From Rapana venosa (lineage: Eukaryota; Mollusca; Gastropoda; Neogastropoda; Muricidae), in assembly GCA_028751875.1 (NCBI GenBank), contig CM054154.1, positions 57,921,455 through 57,985,454 on the forward strand: a DNA stretch of 64,000 nucleotides, in the 5' to 3' direction. The notes beneath the pieces are model-generated. The model had not been told where the DNA came from. It ran no database searches and worked only from the letters and a program-made list of their open reading frames with translations. The translations under genes were made by a program, and so were the position numbers. Below are positions 62,811-64,000 of this stretch, in pieces. Position 1 is the first letter of the stretch, and each line of letters opens with the position of its first letter.

Positions 62811-63154
62811 AAAACAGGTAGAACTGGGGGGGGTAATTTGCCATTTTGAAAAGTACGAGTGTTTGTGTTGGTAAGTGTTGTGTGTGTTTTAAGTGTGTGT
62901 GAAAGTTGTGTTTTGTAAAGGGGTGGGGTGTGTGTAAGTGTGTGTGTATGTGTGTGTAAGTGTTTGTGTGTGTGTGTGTAAGTGTGTGTGTGTAAGTGTG
63001 TTTGAATTGCATGTTTAATTCTTTCACAGTTTCAGCACAAAGGATCAGGGAACAAGGCCTGGCAATGTTGACACTGCCCCAACTCTTTTCAACACTGTAA
63101 TTGCTATGAGTTCTTTTACGTGCGCTTTGGTCCGAAAGCACACGAGCATTGTGG
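62811..63154. other. non-coding spacer with a TG-type microsatellite
   Basis: An interrupted TGTGTGTAAGTG repeat fills about 62860-63003. The rest has no recognisable gene. Confidence 0.6.
62860..63003 (+). repeat. TGTG/TAAG microsatellite
   Basis: TG runs are separated by AAG at irregular spacing. Confidence 0.85.
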
Positions 63155-63318
63155 TGCTGAAGATGTTGATGATTATGTAGATGTTGGTGATGAAGATGGA
63201 AATGATTATGTAGATGTTGGTGATGATCAATATGTAGATGTTGGTGATCAATATGTAGATGTTGGTGATCAATATGTAGATGTTGGTAATGAAGATGGTG
63301 ATGAAGATGGTGATTCTT
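63155..63318 (+). repeat. GAT-rich minisatellite joined to an L2-like element
   Basis: Units of GATGTTGGTGATCAATATGT plus A (21 bp) and GATGAAGATGGT. It belongs to the same family as the large arrays. It runs without a break, and in frame, into the L2-like coding sequence at 63319. Confidence 0.9.
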
Positions 63319-64000
63319 GTCCAAACTCACCACTTTCATCTTCATCCTCTCCATCTCCTTCAGATCTCCTTCAAGTTTGTCTGTTCAATGTGCAGTCTGT
63401 CTGTCCAAATGATAAAGCCGACTACATTTCCCATTTCATCTCTGAAAAAAAACATTGACCTAACCTTCCTCACTGAAACTTGGCTTAAACCACATGGCCA
63501 TGAGCCCAAAATAAAACAGCTGACTCCTCCAGGATATAAAACTATTTCTTTTCCCAGACTCTCTCGAGGAGGTGGGATTGCCATAATTCTCAAAAACACA
63601 TTGGAACCAGCTCTTTCTTTCAGCCACAACCTCCATTCCCACACGCCCTCTTTTGAAGTTGCGAAATCAACCTCAACTTACCTGGCCACTCATTACGTTC
63701 TGTTGCCTCTACCGCCCACCTCCTAGCCGTAAGAAACAACCTGACATCTTCTGTTTTTCATCAAGAATTCCAGTCACTCCTCGACCACTACAGCTTCTCT
63801 CCTACTAAAACTATAATTTCGGTGCTTTAACTTCCATTTCGACAACATCTTCTCCAGATGTCAAACGTCTTTCTCTTTCTTGTCCAACCATTCTCTCTCC
63901 CAACTGGTAAACGAAGCAACGCACAGATCTGGCCATATTTTAGACTGGCTGATTACTAATGCTTCATTTAATCTTGTTACATCTGTTTCTGTGCCTGACG
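63319..64000 (+). mobile_element. L2-like retrotransposon, 5' part, continues past the window
   Basis: The first segment encodes SCPNSPLSSSSSPSPSDLLQ and VCLFNVQSVCPNDKADYISH, the start of the endonuclease. After a frame change at an A8 run near 63447-63454 it continues with IDLTFLTETWLKPHGHEPK, carrying the catalytic glutamate region (TETW), and LSRGGGIAIILKNTLEPALS to about 63726. Beyond another frame break, LITNASFNLV is recognisable at the window end. It is closely similar to the element at 48796-52836 but on the opposite strand. Its normal upstream part is replaced by the GAT minisatellite, so it is 5' truncated or rearranged. Confidence 0.85.

Overview
This window is eukaryotic, from an animal genome. 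It holds a retrocopied RNA polymerase III subunit gene, remnants of at least four kinds of non-LTR retrotransposon (L2-like, RTE-like, I-like with RNase H, and one unplaced), long minisatellite arrays, and two candidate short exons with GT-AG splice sites. The mix would suit a mollusc or another marine invertebrate, but the sequence alone does not prove the phylum. I see no bacterial operon, rRNA, tRNA or CRISPR array. Almost all long open frames come from satellite DNA and are not genes.

Layout. 1-11.1 kb is ordinary repeat-rich DNA. It carries a decayed LINE reverse transcriptase (2.1-3.0 kb), an L2-like 3' fragment (3.06-3.86 kb), a near full-length dead RTE element (3.86-7.19 kb), dispersed short repeats, a possible 54-bp exon (9783-9836, +) and a convincing transmembrane exon (10944-11080, -). 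11.19-23.85 kb is one 12.7-kb minisatellite with a 20-24 bp unit built on AATAAA plus a TG tract. Next comes a block of (1) unique spacer with microsatellites, (2) an I-like LINE fragment, (3) an irregular GAT minisatellite, (4) an L2 fragment, (5) an intronless POLR3C copy, (6) an L2-like element on the minus strand and (7) an 8-kb array of 27/54-bp GAT-rich units. A gap of exactly 500 N lies at 42009-42508. After it the same block appears again, in the same order, starting inside the TG/AATAAA minisatellite and ending near 61.0 kb. The window closes with an I-like LINE (61.3-62.8 kb, -) and the 5' part of another L2-like element (63.3 kb to the end, +).

Main interpretation. The last ~18.7 kb before the gap and the first ~18.5 kb after it are the same sequence. 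Where one copy is degraded by homopolymer-type indels the other is clean, and the reverse. This looks like two contig ends that should have been merged (a false or haplotypic duplication), although a true tandem duplication cannot be excluded by eye.

Most interesting biology. The POLR3C copy has no introns and is truncated by roughly 17 codons at its start. It is joined in frame to antisense L2 sequence that supplies an ATG. At its 3' end it finishes in an L2-type tail plus an AAT microsatellite, which suggests mobilisation by L2 machinery. One extra T interrupts the frame about 95 codons before the natural end, and both copies carry it. The clean copy is otherwise open for 475 codons.
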